From Chloroflexota bacterium (GTDB taxonomy: Bacteria; Chloroflexota; Dehalococcoidia; JACPQD01), in the NCBI GenBank assembly GCA_016190665.1, contig JACPQD010000104.1:1-64000 (forward strand): a stretch of 64,000 nt of DNA, given 5' to 3'. The notes under the pieces were generated by a model that saw only the letters and a program-made list of their open reading frames with translations, searched no databases and was not told the DNA's origin. Numbering within the stretch: position 1 is the stretch's first letter; every line of letters starts with the position of its first letter. This document shows positions 49,241 to 56,663 of this stretch, one piece after another. The position numbers and the translations under genes are program-made.

Positions 49241-50956
49241 TCACTTTCCTCCAGAACGCAGAAGCTCTTCCCACCTGTCTGGCAACACTATCCGCCTGCT
49301 CACAGGCGGCCCCTGTTGGTGATTCTGCACGAATCCCTTGCTCTGGTTCCTACCTGGATCTCCGCTCACGACAATGTTTATCCATTCAGGCCTCAAGAAC
49401 ACCGGGACCATCCTGTTTGGGTCCGTAGATTGACAAAAGTCCCTGGATAGCCTGCCCTCCTCTACGCACTTGCAGAAGTTGAAAACCGTGGGCCCCCCTC
49501 CCCATGCCAGTTTCTCCAACACCCCCGCTGACTCCTGCGCATTATCGTATAAATACTGACGTACGTTATCTTTTGTCCATCCACCGTTGGCTATCACCGA
49601 TGCCACATTGGGACTAAACACGAATAGCGGGTGGAACCTACCGTAATGTGCTGCAGGGGCTGTCTTATACGCCATTGACCGCCGCCCGATGAACTCGGCG
49701 ATTGTTTCCAGATGGTCGAGGGGAGTATCTCCGCCGCTGTTGATAGGCGGGCTCATGCTTATCACACTCTGTACGGTAATCACATTCTCTCCGGCCTTGA
49801 ACCCCCGGTCAACACTGAAGGGCTGCCAGCCCATCTCTGTGACAGCGTCCTCATTCTCTGCCAGGACCACATTAAACGTATATCCGTAGGTAGCTTTGTC
49901 GGTTGCCCCGGGCGGTATTCTCAAGCCGGCGACATTCCTCATGTATAGCCTCAGGAAACGTCCGACACTAGTGTTGGCCTGTCTCCCCACCCGCGTTACG
50001 CCTGCTGCGCAATTGAAATCCAGTTGCTTGATGACCGGGCCGTTCAGGATGATCAGCGGTTCCCAACCTGGAGTGCTGCCAGCATGCTCTATACCAAACT
50101 CCGGGTCCGCAATCGACTCGACTGCGGCCACTAGCAATGGCATATACTCAGGACGGCATCCTGCCAAGACACCATTTACGGCCACATTCAGAATTGTGGC
50201 CTCACGATTCTCAGGCAAGAGCACCCCAAGGACTTCATCCGGTGATCGATCAGTAAAGCTCAGGAACTTCTCAACCATATCTACCGTTGGTGGTATTATG
50301 GGCAGTCCATCAGTCCACAGATTCTCGTAAAAGTACTCCTGGACCTCCTGCAGTGTTCCCCTGAACACGATGTCCCTCGGCCTTGGTTCAACCGGCTTTA
50401 CGGCATCCTCGACTGGCTTGGTTAGTCCCTCAATAATACTATCTATGAGAACCCCTTCAACCTTCCTCCGCAACTGCTCTTCGTTATCTGTCATGATTAC
50501 GCCAGGGTATTCAGCAATAGCAAGGTTCTGTGCACCCAGTGACTTTGCTATCGCCTGCGCCTGTCGAAGAAAGGCCGTGGCCGCTATCGATACGCTGCGA
50601 ACGCCACCCTTCTCAGCCATCGCACTTGCCCGCACCACCGCGGGCGTGCAACTCCCTCAGTGGCCAATGCCAGAGACGACCGCGTCGCACCCATGTTTGC
50701 GAAGCAGGTCAGGCAAGGCTGCCGCCGCAGAGCTATGCGTGTTACCGAATGCTGAATAGTCAACAAACCTGATACCGGGGTATCGCTTTGACAACACATC
50801 CCGAACTATGGAGAAAATCTGGTCTCCCTTGAAAAGCCAGTCCCATAGCTCGCAGATAGTTTTCCCATTTAGGTCTGCAGAACGGCTGGCGAGAGGTATT
50901 ATCTCGTAAACCGACCTGCCAAGTGGCCACATTACCTCGTACACCGGCTGTACCAT
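49241..50956 (-). CDS. UGSC-partner fusion selenoprotein (copy 6); TGA 50657-50659 = Sec
   Basis: A 571-residue fusion: CDAVVSGIGH-U-GSCTPAVVRASAMAEKGG, with Sec100 in a canonical UGSC. ATG at 50956 (MVQPVYEVMWPLG) is preceded by GAGGAGG. The UGSC domain spans about 1-185, including FLRQAQAIAKSLGAQNLAIAEYPG. The partner domain follows (LWTDGLPIIPPTVDMVEKF; ATILNVAVNGVLAGCRPEYMPLLVAAVES; ATDKATYGYTFNVVLAENE). It keeps the Cys of GC(L/R)PEY, unlike fusions 3 and 5, so fusion may have arisen more than once. It is the first gene of the cluster after LysR and is coupled to GRE copy 2. Confidence 0.87.
50628..50645 (-). promoter_or_regulatory. SECIS-like stem-loop, UGSC copy 6
   Basis: GCCCGC-GGTGGT-GCGGGC, a perfect 6-bp stem at nt 12-29 after the TGA with GU at nt 19-20. 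It is the clearest of the six; the 11-nt spacing after the TGA is typical of bacterial SECIS. Confidence 0.7.
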
Positions 50957-51404
50957 GCATGCCCTCCTCAAACGGTTTGTCTATGTCAAGCTAAATGGGA
51001 GCGATATTCGGTCTGCGCCTGCCGCGCCGTATCCGCACAGCTTGTCCTGTTCTCCAGTCGCGCCTGGACTTCAGTTTTCTAACGCCGGCCCCCAACTCTA
51101 GAGAATCTGGTTTCGGTCGATGCATGCTTGCGATGGGCGGTGTGACAAAATTATCATAGCAGTGATGTCAAGATACATCTGAATACACGGACTGTGTCCA
51201 AAATATACAGAGATCGGTATCACGAGTCACGATAGAAGATTCGGGAAGAGATGAGAGTCGGCTGAAGTTGGGAGGGGATTTCTTACCGGGCAAATTTCTC
51301 GATCCAACTCGCTCGCTGAGACGGATGAAGCTCGGGATGACCGCAAGCAGAGACAGGATCGGTGCGATCAAAGTGTGAGGAAGGATCGAGAGCAGGAAGA
51401 TGAT
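50957..51404. other. 448-bp region between LysR gene and the GRE/UGSC cluster
   Basis: Likely regulatory region of the cluster. An extended -10 (TGC-TATGAT, minus strand, 51153-51161) lies about 195 bp upstream of fusion copy 6, a leader length similar to that of GRE copy 1. A TTGACA sits only 7 nt from it and so is not a proper -35. A 67-codon ORF (51168-51371) has no homology I recognise and is not called. Confidence 0.4.
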
Positions 51405-52346
51405 TTACGGACTATCGTTTAGCGGCTGCCAGCCCCCACGCTTCTTCCTGACCCAGAGGCGGATGGCGGAAACGAGTGACTGCATTTCGCGGGTGAGGGG
51501 ACTGCCGGCTCGGTAGACCAGGAAATAGGGTCTGCTTCTTGGAAAGCCTTCAACATTCACCAAACGGAGCTGGCCGTTCGCCAGTTCATCGTTGGCTACC
51601 GCCCGAGAGACGATGCCGATGCCTATGCCAGCCTTGCAGTACTGTTTGACCAGGTCATTCTTGTTGACCTCCATTACCACTTTGAACTGCAAGCCGTACT
51701 TGTGCTCGACCTCCTTGATTTCTGCACCTATTGAGCTGCCCCTTGACGGCAGGATCATCCTCTCCCTGCTCAGATCCATCACGGAGAGAGAGTCAGATTC
51801 AGCAAAAGGGTGACCAGGAGGCGCTACGACAACCAGCACATCCGCAAATATCGGCAGCCTTACGAGCCTGGGAGCAGGCTCAATCAGCGACGTAAAGATG
51901 AAGTCCAGGCCGCCTTCCAGAAGACGTTGATGAATGTCCTTCCCATGCGCACTCGTGACCGAAACGTTCACGCGCGGATGCTCCGACATCCAGCCAGACA
52001 GAACCTCTGGCAGGAGATGCATCGCGACAGAATTGCTGGCCCCTACCGCGATCTCGCCAGAGAAAACGCTCTTTTTCTCCACCAGCATCTGTGCTGCCAA
52101 GTCTGACAAAGAGACGATCTGCGTGGCAAACTCATGGAGGTCTCTACCAGCCTTGGTGAGGCAAACACGGTTGTCAACCCGCTCCAGCAGCTTCATACCG
52201 CATGCCTTCTCCAAACGTCTGATGGATTTGTTTACAACGGGCTCGCCTACATTGCATTCTTGCGCCGCGCGACTATAGCTGCCCGTCCTTGCTACGTTGC
52301 AGAGATGCAGGAGCTGGTTCAGGGTCAAGCGACAATTAGTGTTCAT
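51405..52346 (-). CDS. LysR-family transcriptional regulator
   Basis: A 313-residue LTTR. The winged helix-turn-helix is at the N-terminus (LTLNQLLHLCNVARTGSYSRAAQECNVGEPVVNKSIRRLE, quoted in part as TGSYSRAAQECNVGEPVVNK). The effector-binding domain follows (FSGEIAVGASNSVAMHLLPE; HPFAESDSLSVMD). CysB/Cbl-type effector domains sense small organic or sulfur compounds; this one's ligand is unknown. It is immediately upstream of, and on the same strand as, the UGSC/GRE cluster, and divergent from the livG-side genes, so it could control either. A TACAAT -10-like box lies about 20 nt upstream of its start. Confidence 0.88.
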   Translation of the reverse strand: MNTNCRLTLNQLLHLCNVARTGSYSRAAQECNVGEPVVNKSIRRLEKACGMKLLERVDNRVCLTKAGRDLHEFATQIVSLSDLAAQMLVEKKSVFSGEIAVGASNSVAMHLLPEVLSGWMSEHPRVNVSVTSAHGKDIHQRLLEGGLDFIFTSLIEPAPRLVRLPIFADVLVVVAPPGHPFAESDSLSVMDLSRERMILPSRGSSIGAEIKEVEHKYGLQFKVVMEVNKNDLVKQYCKAGIGIGIVSRAVANDELANGQLRLVNVEGFPRSRPYFLVYRAGSPLTREMQSLVSAIRLWVRKKRGGWQPLNDSP

Positions 52347-52388
52347 AGAATGCAGCTATTGTACCACATAGTCTATTGCCGCCGAAAA

Positions 52389-52409
52389 CTTCCGCATCTG
52401 TCGCGGAAG
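52389..52409 (-). promoter_or_regulatory. Perfect 7-bp hairpin in the LysR leader/divergent region
   Basis: CTTCCGC-N7-GCGGAAG, followed on the minus strand by TTTT. It sits 43-63 nt upstream of the LysR start, between the divergent genes. It could be an operator or an attenuator. Confidence 0.4.
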
Positions 52410-52471
52410 CGCTTGGCGCTCGTTGAATTCCACCTTTGACAATGGTAATATACCTGCAAGGAGAGTTCAGG

Positions 52472-52696
52472 ATGAGCGTTCCGGACTGGCAATTGACCGC
52501 AACTACCGTCTTCTGCGAGGCAGTGAATGGCGAGGCCACTCTGCTCGTGTACGGGGATGGCTCCGCCCGGTGCATCGCTTACAAGAGGTATTGTCAGAAT
52601 GGCGCCACTCCGAGCAAGGGCGGTTGTGTGGGGACTGAGTGTCGGAAATTGATTGAATATCGGGATCAGTTGTTGGCTGAAGGGACTGAATCGTAG
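52472..52696 (+). CDS. Small Cys-containing protein, function unknown
   Basis: A 74-residue protein (MSVPDWQLTATTVFCEAV...). ATG at 52472 has AAGGAGAG 6-8 nt upstream, a better start than the longer ORF. Five cysteines (FCEAV, ARCIAY, YCQNG, GGCVG, ECRK) might bind a metal or cluster, but no known knuckle pattern is formed. The VYGDGSARCIAYKRY stretch looks like beta strands. Its stop (TAG) overlaps the livG GTG by one base, so it is co-translated with the transporter ATPase. I do not recognise the family. Confidence 0.6.
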   Translation: MSVPDWQLTATTVFCEAVNGEATLLVYGDGSARCIAYKRYCQNGATPSKGGCVGTECRKLIEYRDQLLAEGTES

Positions 52697-53535
52697 TGGT
52701 GCAGGCAAGCCCGGTGGTCGCCACTGAACACAAGGCGAGGATTCGGATCGAGAACCTCTCGCTGTCTTTCGGCGGAGTGAAGGCCCTTTCCGACGTCTCT
52801 CTTGACATAAGGGATAAGGAGATTCTGGCTATTATCGGGCCCAATGGCGCAGGCAAGACTTGCCTGATGAATTGCATCAATGGGTTCTATAAACCGCGGA
52901 AGGGCGCCATATACTTCGATGGCCAGAGGATCGACGGGATACGCCCTGACAAGGCGGCCCGTATGGGACTGGCCAGGACCTTCCAGAACATCGAGCTATA
53001 TACCGGGCTGAGCACGCTGGACAACATCATGGCGGCCAGGCACGTTCTCATGAAACAGAATGTACTGGCCAGCGCCTTGTATTTCGGCTGGGCCCACAGA
53101 GAGGAGATCGAGCACCGCAGGGTGGTGGAAGACATCATCGATTTCCTGGAGATAGAGCCTATCAGAAAAAAAGTGGTGGGCATGTTGCCCTACGGCATGC
53201 GCAAGAGGGTGGAGCTGGGGCGGGCGCTGGCACTGGAGCCCAAAGTTCTGCTCCTCGATGAGCCGATGGCCGGGATGAACCTCGAGGAGAAAGAGGATAT
53301 CGCCAGGTTCATCGTCGATATCTTCGAGGGCCAGGGGGACACTTATCCGGAGACGCCGGTGCTCAGGGACGGGGTGAGCTGCATTATCCTTGTGGAACAC
53401 GATATGGGCGTGGTTATGGACCTGGCCGACAGGATCGTGGTTCTCGATTCCGGGAGGAAAATCGCTGAGGGCACCCCCAGCGAGGTCAGAACCAATCCGC
53501 AGGTAATCTCAGCCTATCTCGGAAAAGAGAAGTAG
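52696..53535 (+). CDS. livG: Branched-chain amino acid-type ABC transporter ATPase (LivG-like)
   Basis: A 279-residue ABC ATPase. Walker A is IIGPNGAGKTCLMNCINGF, the signature region is MLPYGMRKRVELGRALALEP, Walker B is VLLLDEPMAGMN, and the switch His is in IILVEHDMGVVM. The C-terminal GTPSEVRTNPQVISAYLG is the LivG hallmark. LSGGQ is replaced by LPYGMRKRVE, a known LivG variant style. It is encoded opposite to livF/H/M/K, so transporter genes are split between strands around a PaaK-like gene. Confidence 0.9.
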   Translation: MVQASPVVATEHKARIRIENLSLSFGGVKALSDVSLDIRDKEILAIIGPNGAGKTCLMNCINGFYKPRKGAIYFDGQRIDGIRPDKAARMGLARTFQNIELYTGLSTLDNIMAARHVLMKQNVLASALYFGWAHREEIEHRRVVEDIIDFLEIEPIRKKVVGMLPYGMRKRVELGRALALEPKVLLLDEPMAGMNLEEKEDIARFIVDIFEGQGDTYPETPVLRDGVSCIILVEHDMGVVMDLADRIVVLDSGRKIAEGTPSEVRTNPQVISAYLGKEK

Positions 53536-53547
53536 GAGGACGGGGAA

Positions 53548-53589
53548 GCGCGGAGCGGGAAGCGCGGAGCGGGAAGCGCGGAGCGGGAA
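53548..53589. repeat. Three tandem copies of a 14-bp unit GCGCGGAGCGGGAA
   Basis: Exact 14-bp tandem repeat in the 227-bp gap between livG and the PaaK-like gene. It is followed by TCAGCTTTCAGCTATCAGCTGTCAGC-type words (around 53605-53632) and an A/T-rich CATTTATCATTCATTCATC run. It resembles the purine-rich spacers at 12.8 and 20.15 kb. Confidence 0.8.
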
Positions 53590-53762
53590 GCAGGAAGGAG
53601 TATTCAGCTTTCAGCTATCAGCTGTCAGCCGCCAGGCGACTACAGGTGGAGGCTGTGGGCAGAGTGGGCCGTGTGGACATCAGGAGCACCTCTCTCCGCA
53701 TAGACGCCCGGACATCCGCCCCCGTTCATCATTTCGCATTTATCATTCATTCATCATTTGTC

Positions 53763-55043
53763 TCACTCCCACTTCCTCTCGTCCACGATCCTCGGCGCAC
53801 GCTCAGGAATCGTCCCGGCGGTGACGAAGTCGACCCTGTCCAGCTTAACGCGGCAGACATTCTGGAATCGCTTGTTCAGTTCGTCGGCGACTCGCTCCCT
53901 GTCCAGCGTCTCGTCCTTCAGTTCCGCGGTCAGCGTTATCTCGTCGCGCTGCGCCTGGCGCCCGACCAGGATCTGGAAGTTGGAGATACCCTCAACCACC
54001 AGGATCGCCTGCTCCGCCTGTTTGGCGACGACGAAGACGCCTCTCACTTTCACCGCGTCGCTCGTCCTGCCAACGATTCCTGTGATCCTGCTGGAGGTGC
54101 GACCGCAGTGGCAGGGCTCCGTGGTGTAGGCAGACATATCTCCCGTGCCGAAGCGGATAAGCCCCCACGTCTCGTTGTGCACTGGCGTCACCACGATTTC
54201 CCCGATCTCGCCCGGGCCTAGCTGTTTGCCGGTCTCGGGGTCGACTATCTCCACGACATATTCGTCCATGAGATGCATGCCGGACTTCTCGCGGCACTCG
54301 TAGGCGATGGCGCCGCCCGGCTCGGTAACGGCGTAAGCCTGAGCGGTGGCGATGCCGTAGACCTCCTCGAAGGTCTTGCGGAGCGAGGGCGCCAGCATCT
54401 CGCCAGTGAACCAGGCGCGGCGGAGGACGAAGTGGCGCCGGAAGTCACGGCCCAGTTCCTCGGCCCGCCTGATCACCGTCATCAGGAAGCTCGGCGTGCC
54501 GACGAAGCCGGTGACCTTCAGGTCCAGCATGGTCTGAATCTGAATCTCGGTGCTTCCCGTGCCTATAGGGACCACCGTGGCCCCGCAGTCTCTTAGTGCC
54601 TCGTGCATCAGCATGCCGGCGGGAGACAAGTGGTAGGTGAAAGCGTTGATGACCATGTCGCCCTTTCGGAATCCCGCCGCCCAGAAGGCCTTGGCGAACC
54701 ATTTTATGCTGGAAGTCTGAAGAGGCTCGTAGATAGGGCCGGGTGAGATGAACACCCTCTCCACCTCCTCCGACGGTATGGCGAGGAGGCCGCCGAAGGG
54801 GGGATGGGCCCTCTGTAACGCGATGACATCGTTTTTCCGGGTTATCGGGAGTTTTTCCAGGTCCTTCACCCGGCCAATGTCGCTGGGTGTTACTCCCGCC
54901 CTGTCCAGGAGTTGGCTCGCCGCGGGAGCGGTATGATAGGCGTGCTCCACCGTCTCATACAGCTTTCTGTTAGCGTATCTCTCCCTGGCCTCAGCGGACA
55001 TGGTCTCCAACTCGTCGAAGAACTCGTTGCGCCCTAGAGCCAT
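53763..55043 (-). CDS. PaaK-like phenylacetate-CoA ligase family protein with altered P-loop
   Basis: A 426-residue adenylate-forming enzyme of the PaaK group: KLPITRKNDVIALQRAHPPFGG near the N-terminus, then HLSPAGMLMHEALRDCGATVVPIG, QAYAVTEPGGAIAYECREKSG and a C-terminal RVKLDRVDFV...ERAPRIVDERKW. The usual P-loop SSGTTG is replaced by FISPGPIYEPLQTS, so ATP handling may be atypical. The expected reaction is ATP-dependent CoA thioesterification of an aromatic or related acid. It overlaps livF by 10 bp and so belongs to the Liv operon; this suggests the transporter imports an acid rather than an amino acid. Confidence 0.82.
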   Translation of the reverse strand: MALGRNEFFDELETMSAEARERYANRKLYETVEHAYHTAPAASQLLDRAGVTPSDIGRVKDLEKLPITRKNDVIALQRAHPPFGGLLAIPSEEVERVFISPGPIYEPLQTSSIKWFAKAFWAAGFRKGDMVINAFTYHLSPAGMLMHEALRDCGATVVPIGTGSTEIQIQTMLDLKVTGFVGTPSFLMTVIRRAEELGRDFRRHFVLRRAWFTGEMLAPSLRKTFEEVYGIATAQAYAVTEPGGAIAYECREKSGMHLMDEYVVEIVDPETGKQLGPGEIGEIVVTPVHNETWGLIRFGTGDMSAYTTEPCHCGRTSSRITGIVGRTSDAVKVRGVFVVAKQAEQAILVVEGISNFQILVGRQAQRDEITLTAELKDETLDRERVADELNKRFQNVCRVKLDRVDFVTAGTIPERAPRIVDERKWE

Positions 55044-55825
55044 CTCTTTCGCCTCTTGTAGTGCTTGACCTCGCGGTAGCTCTTCTTTGTCCCCATGGCG
55101 GAAAGCCCCATGTAGAACTCTTTCACATCCTCGTTGTTAGTCAGGAAATCCGTGGTGCCGTCCAGGACGATGCGACCGTTCTCCATGACGTAGCCGTATG
55201 CGGCGATACCCAGCGCGATCCTCACGTTCTGCTCCACAAGCAGCACGGAGGTCCTGTGCTCACTGCTGAAGCGACTGATTATGTTGTATATCTCCTCCAC
55301 CATGAGCGGCGCCAAGCCGAGGGAGGGCTCGTCGAGCATCATCAGCGTGGCCGCCGACATCATGGCCCGTCCAATAACCAGCATTTGCTGCTCGCCTCCG
55401 GACAGGTACCCCGCTGTGTTGTGGCGCAAAGTCTTGAGCCGGGGGAAGTAATCGTAGACCATCTCCAGGTCACGTTTGACCGCCTTGCCATCGGTGCGAT
55501 GGTAGGCGCCGACGCGGAGATTCTCTTCAGCGGTGAGGTGGGCGAAGACCCGGCGGCCTTCCAGCACTTGCACCAGGCCGAGCTTTCCTATCTCCTCGGC
55601 TCGCTTTCTGTCGATCCGCTCTCCGTTCCATTCGATGCTGCCGTCGGTGATCTCCCCTTCCTCGGTGCGCAGCAATCCGGAGATCGCCTTCAAAGTAGTG
55701 CTCTTGCCGGCCCCGTTTGCCCCCAGCAGGGCAACAATCGACCCGTCGGGGACTTCCAGGGAGACCCCGTGCAGCACACGTATGACATTGAGATAGGTTA
55801 CTTCGATGTTGTTAAGCTTCAGCAT
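55034..55825 (-). CDS. livF: Branched-chain amino acid-type ABC transporter ATPase (LivF-like)
   Basis: An ABC ATPase of about 263 residues. Walker A is LLGANGAGKSTTLKAISG, the signature is YLSGGEQQMLVIGRAM, Walker B is LMMLDEPSLGLAP, and the switch His position is replaced in VLLVEQNVRIAL, as is usual for LivF. ATG at 55825 (MLKLNNIEVTYLNV) matches the family start; the ORF can extend nine codons to a TTG at 55852, which has GGAG upstream. It is followed by the PaaK-like gene with a 10-bp overlap. Confidence 0.9.
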   Translation of the reverse strand: MLKLNNIEVTYLNVIRVLHGVSLEVPDGSIVALLGANGAGKSTTLKAISGLLRTEEGEITDGSIEWNGERIDRKRAEEIGKLGLVQVLEGRRVFAHLTAEENLRVGAYHRTDGKAVKRDLEMVYDYFPRLKTLRHNTAGYLSGGEQQMLVIGRAMMSAATLMMLDEPSLGLAPLMVEEIYNIISRFSSEHRTSVLLVEQNVRIALGIAAYGYVMENGRIVLDGTTDFLTNNEDVKEFYMGLSAMGTKKSYREVKHYKRRKRWL

Positions 55826-55873
55826 GATGTCGTTTTGGGCAACAAAAGGCAATCTCCGACACCGTTAGACAGG

Positions 55874-56089
55874 TCAGACCGGTCGGAGATGACCCGAACT
55901 CCGGAACCCACGGGGGAAGTGGTAGGGGGGCTGCTGGCGCGGACGTTGAGCGAGCTGCTTAACGGCCAGGTCCAGTTCAGCCATAAACGCTTTCGCAACT
56001 TCGGGATTTCTCATATGGTACCACTCGTGCGCTGCGCGCGCTTCCGCAATAGCGCCCGGGTGAACCCATATCCTTTCACGCGGCGCCAC
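55874..56089 (-). pseudogene. Truncated RelE/ParE-type toxin
   Basis: 71 codons reading VHPGAIAEARAAHEWYHMRN and AFMAELDLAVKQLAQRP, the N-terminal two-thirds of a RelE/ParE toxin. Family members run to about 95-100 residues and end in an R-F-P-Y type strand that is missing here; the tail FRSSGHLRPV is unrelated. It starts on the antitoxin's stop (TAGTG). It is probably inactive. Confidence 0.65.
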
Positions 56090-56313
56090 TAGCGCTCCAG
56101 GATTATGCGACGCGCTTCAGGCCACGGCACCGGCTGAACAGCCCCCGAGTCCAACCCGTGAGTCCGCCAGCTAATCTCTGCCGCCCATTTCGCTTCCGCG
56201 TCGGCGTCGATGGTCTCATCGAGGCTCTCCAGCAACGAAGCTACTAGCGCGGCGCGCGCCTCTTGCGGCAGCTTCAGCGCTTCTTCCAGAAGGCTTGCGG
56301 GTTCCCTCTCCAC
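56089..56313 (-). CDS. Addiction-module antitoxin (RelE/ParE partner family)
   Basis: A 74-residue protein with ALKLPQEARAALVASLLESL near its start and a C-terminal PWPEARRIILER, typical of the short unstable antitoxins paired with RelE/ParE-like toxins. GTG at 56313 follows GGGAGGGAC; the longer ORF start is not family-like. It appears intact although its toxin is truncated, so the module may be decaying or function only as a repressor. It interrupts the Liv operon between livF and livK. Confidence 0.75.
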   Translation of the reverse strand: MEREPASLLEEALKLPQEARAALVASLLESLDETIDADAEAKWAAEISWRTHGLDSGAVQPVPWPEARRIILER

Positions 56314-56663
56314 CTGCTGTCCCTCCCAACCAACGGACTCTGCGACCGACTTCAGCCTAGCACATCCGCGCTGGAGGCGCAAGACAGCGGTCTGGGTCCG
56401 TCAGCTTACGTTGACCGCTTGCCAGCGCGCTGCACCCCTGTCTGCAGTCTTGTCGAGCAAAAATACTCCACAAAGAGTTCCCCCCGAAGGCTGCAAAGGC
56501 GCTTGCGGCGCTGCGGGCGGGCGCTGCCCAACGTTGTGGCGGACGTCTCTGTCCGCCAGGCGGGGGTAGGTCCCCTCCCGGGCCGATAGGGATGCCGGCC
56601 AGTACCGTGTGACTGTAACCGCCCGCAGGCGAAAGAACCGGAACTAGCTTGGCCAGTTTACTG
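56314..56663. other. 350-bp intergenic region with a palindrome
   Basis: Between the antitoxin and the binding-protein gene. It contains the perfect hairpin TGGCGGAC-GTCTCT-GTCCGCCA at 56537-56558 (8-bp stem), possibly a dispersed element. No ORF is supported. Because livK lies upstream on the same (minus) strand, this gap may separate livF-PaaK transcription from livK-M-H. Confidence 0.45.

Noticed and set aside
26565-50956. Sequencing errors or true stop codons splitting the UGSC genes
   Set aside because: Six independent paralogues are split at the same motif position, always by TGA and never TAG or TAA, and without a frame change.
26565-50956. Genome-wide UGA recoding to Trp or Gly
   Set aside because: malQ, vapB and UGSC copy 1 itself end in TGA where their families end, so TGA works as a stop.
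51168-51371. 67-codon minus-strand ORF between LysR and the cluster
   Set aside because: No recognisable homology, no good RBS, and it overlaps the likely promoter region.
53548-53589. 14-bp tandem repeat as the start of a CRISPR or iteron origin
   Set aside because: The repeats abut with no spacers and only three copies; no replication gene is nearby.
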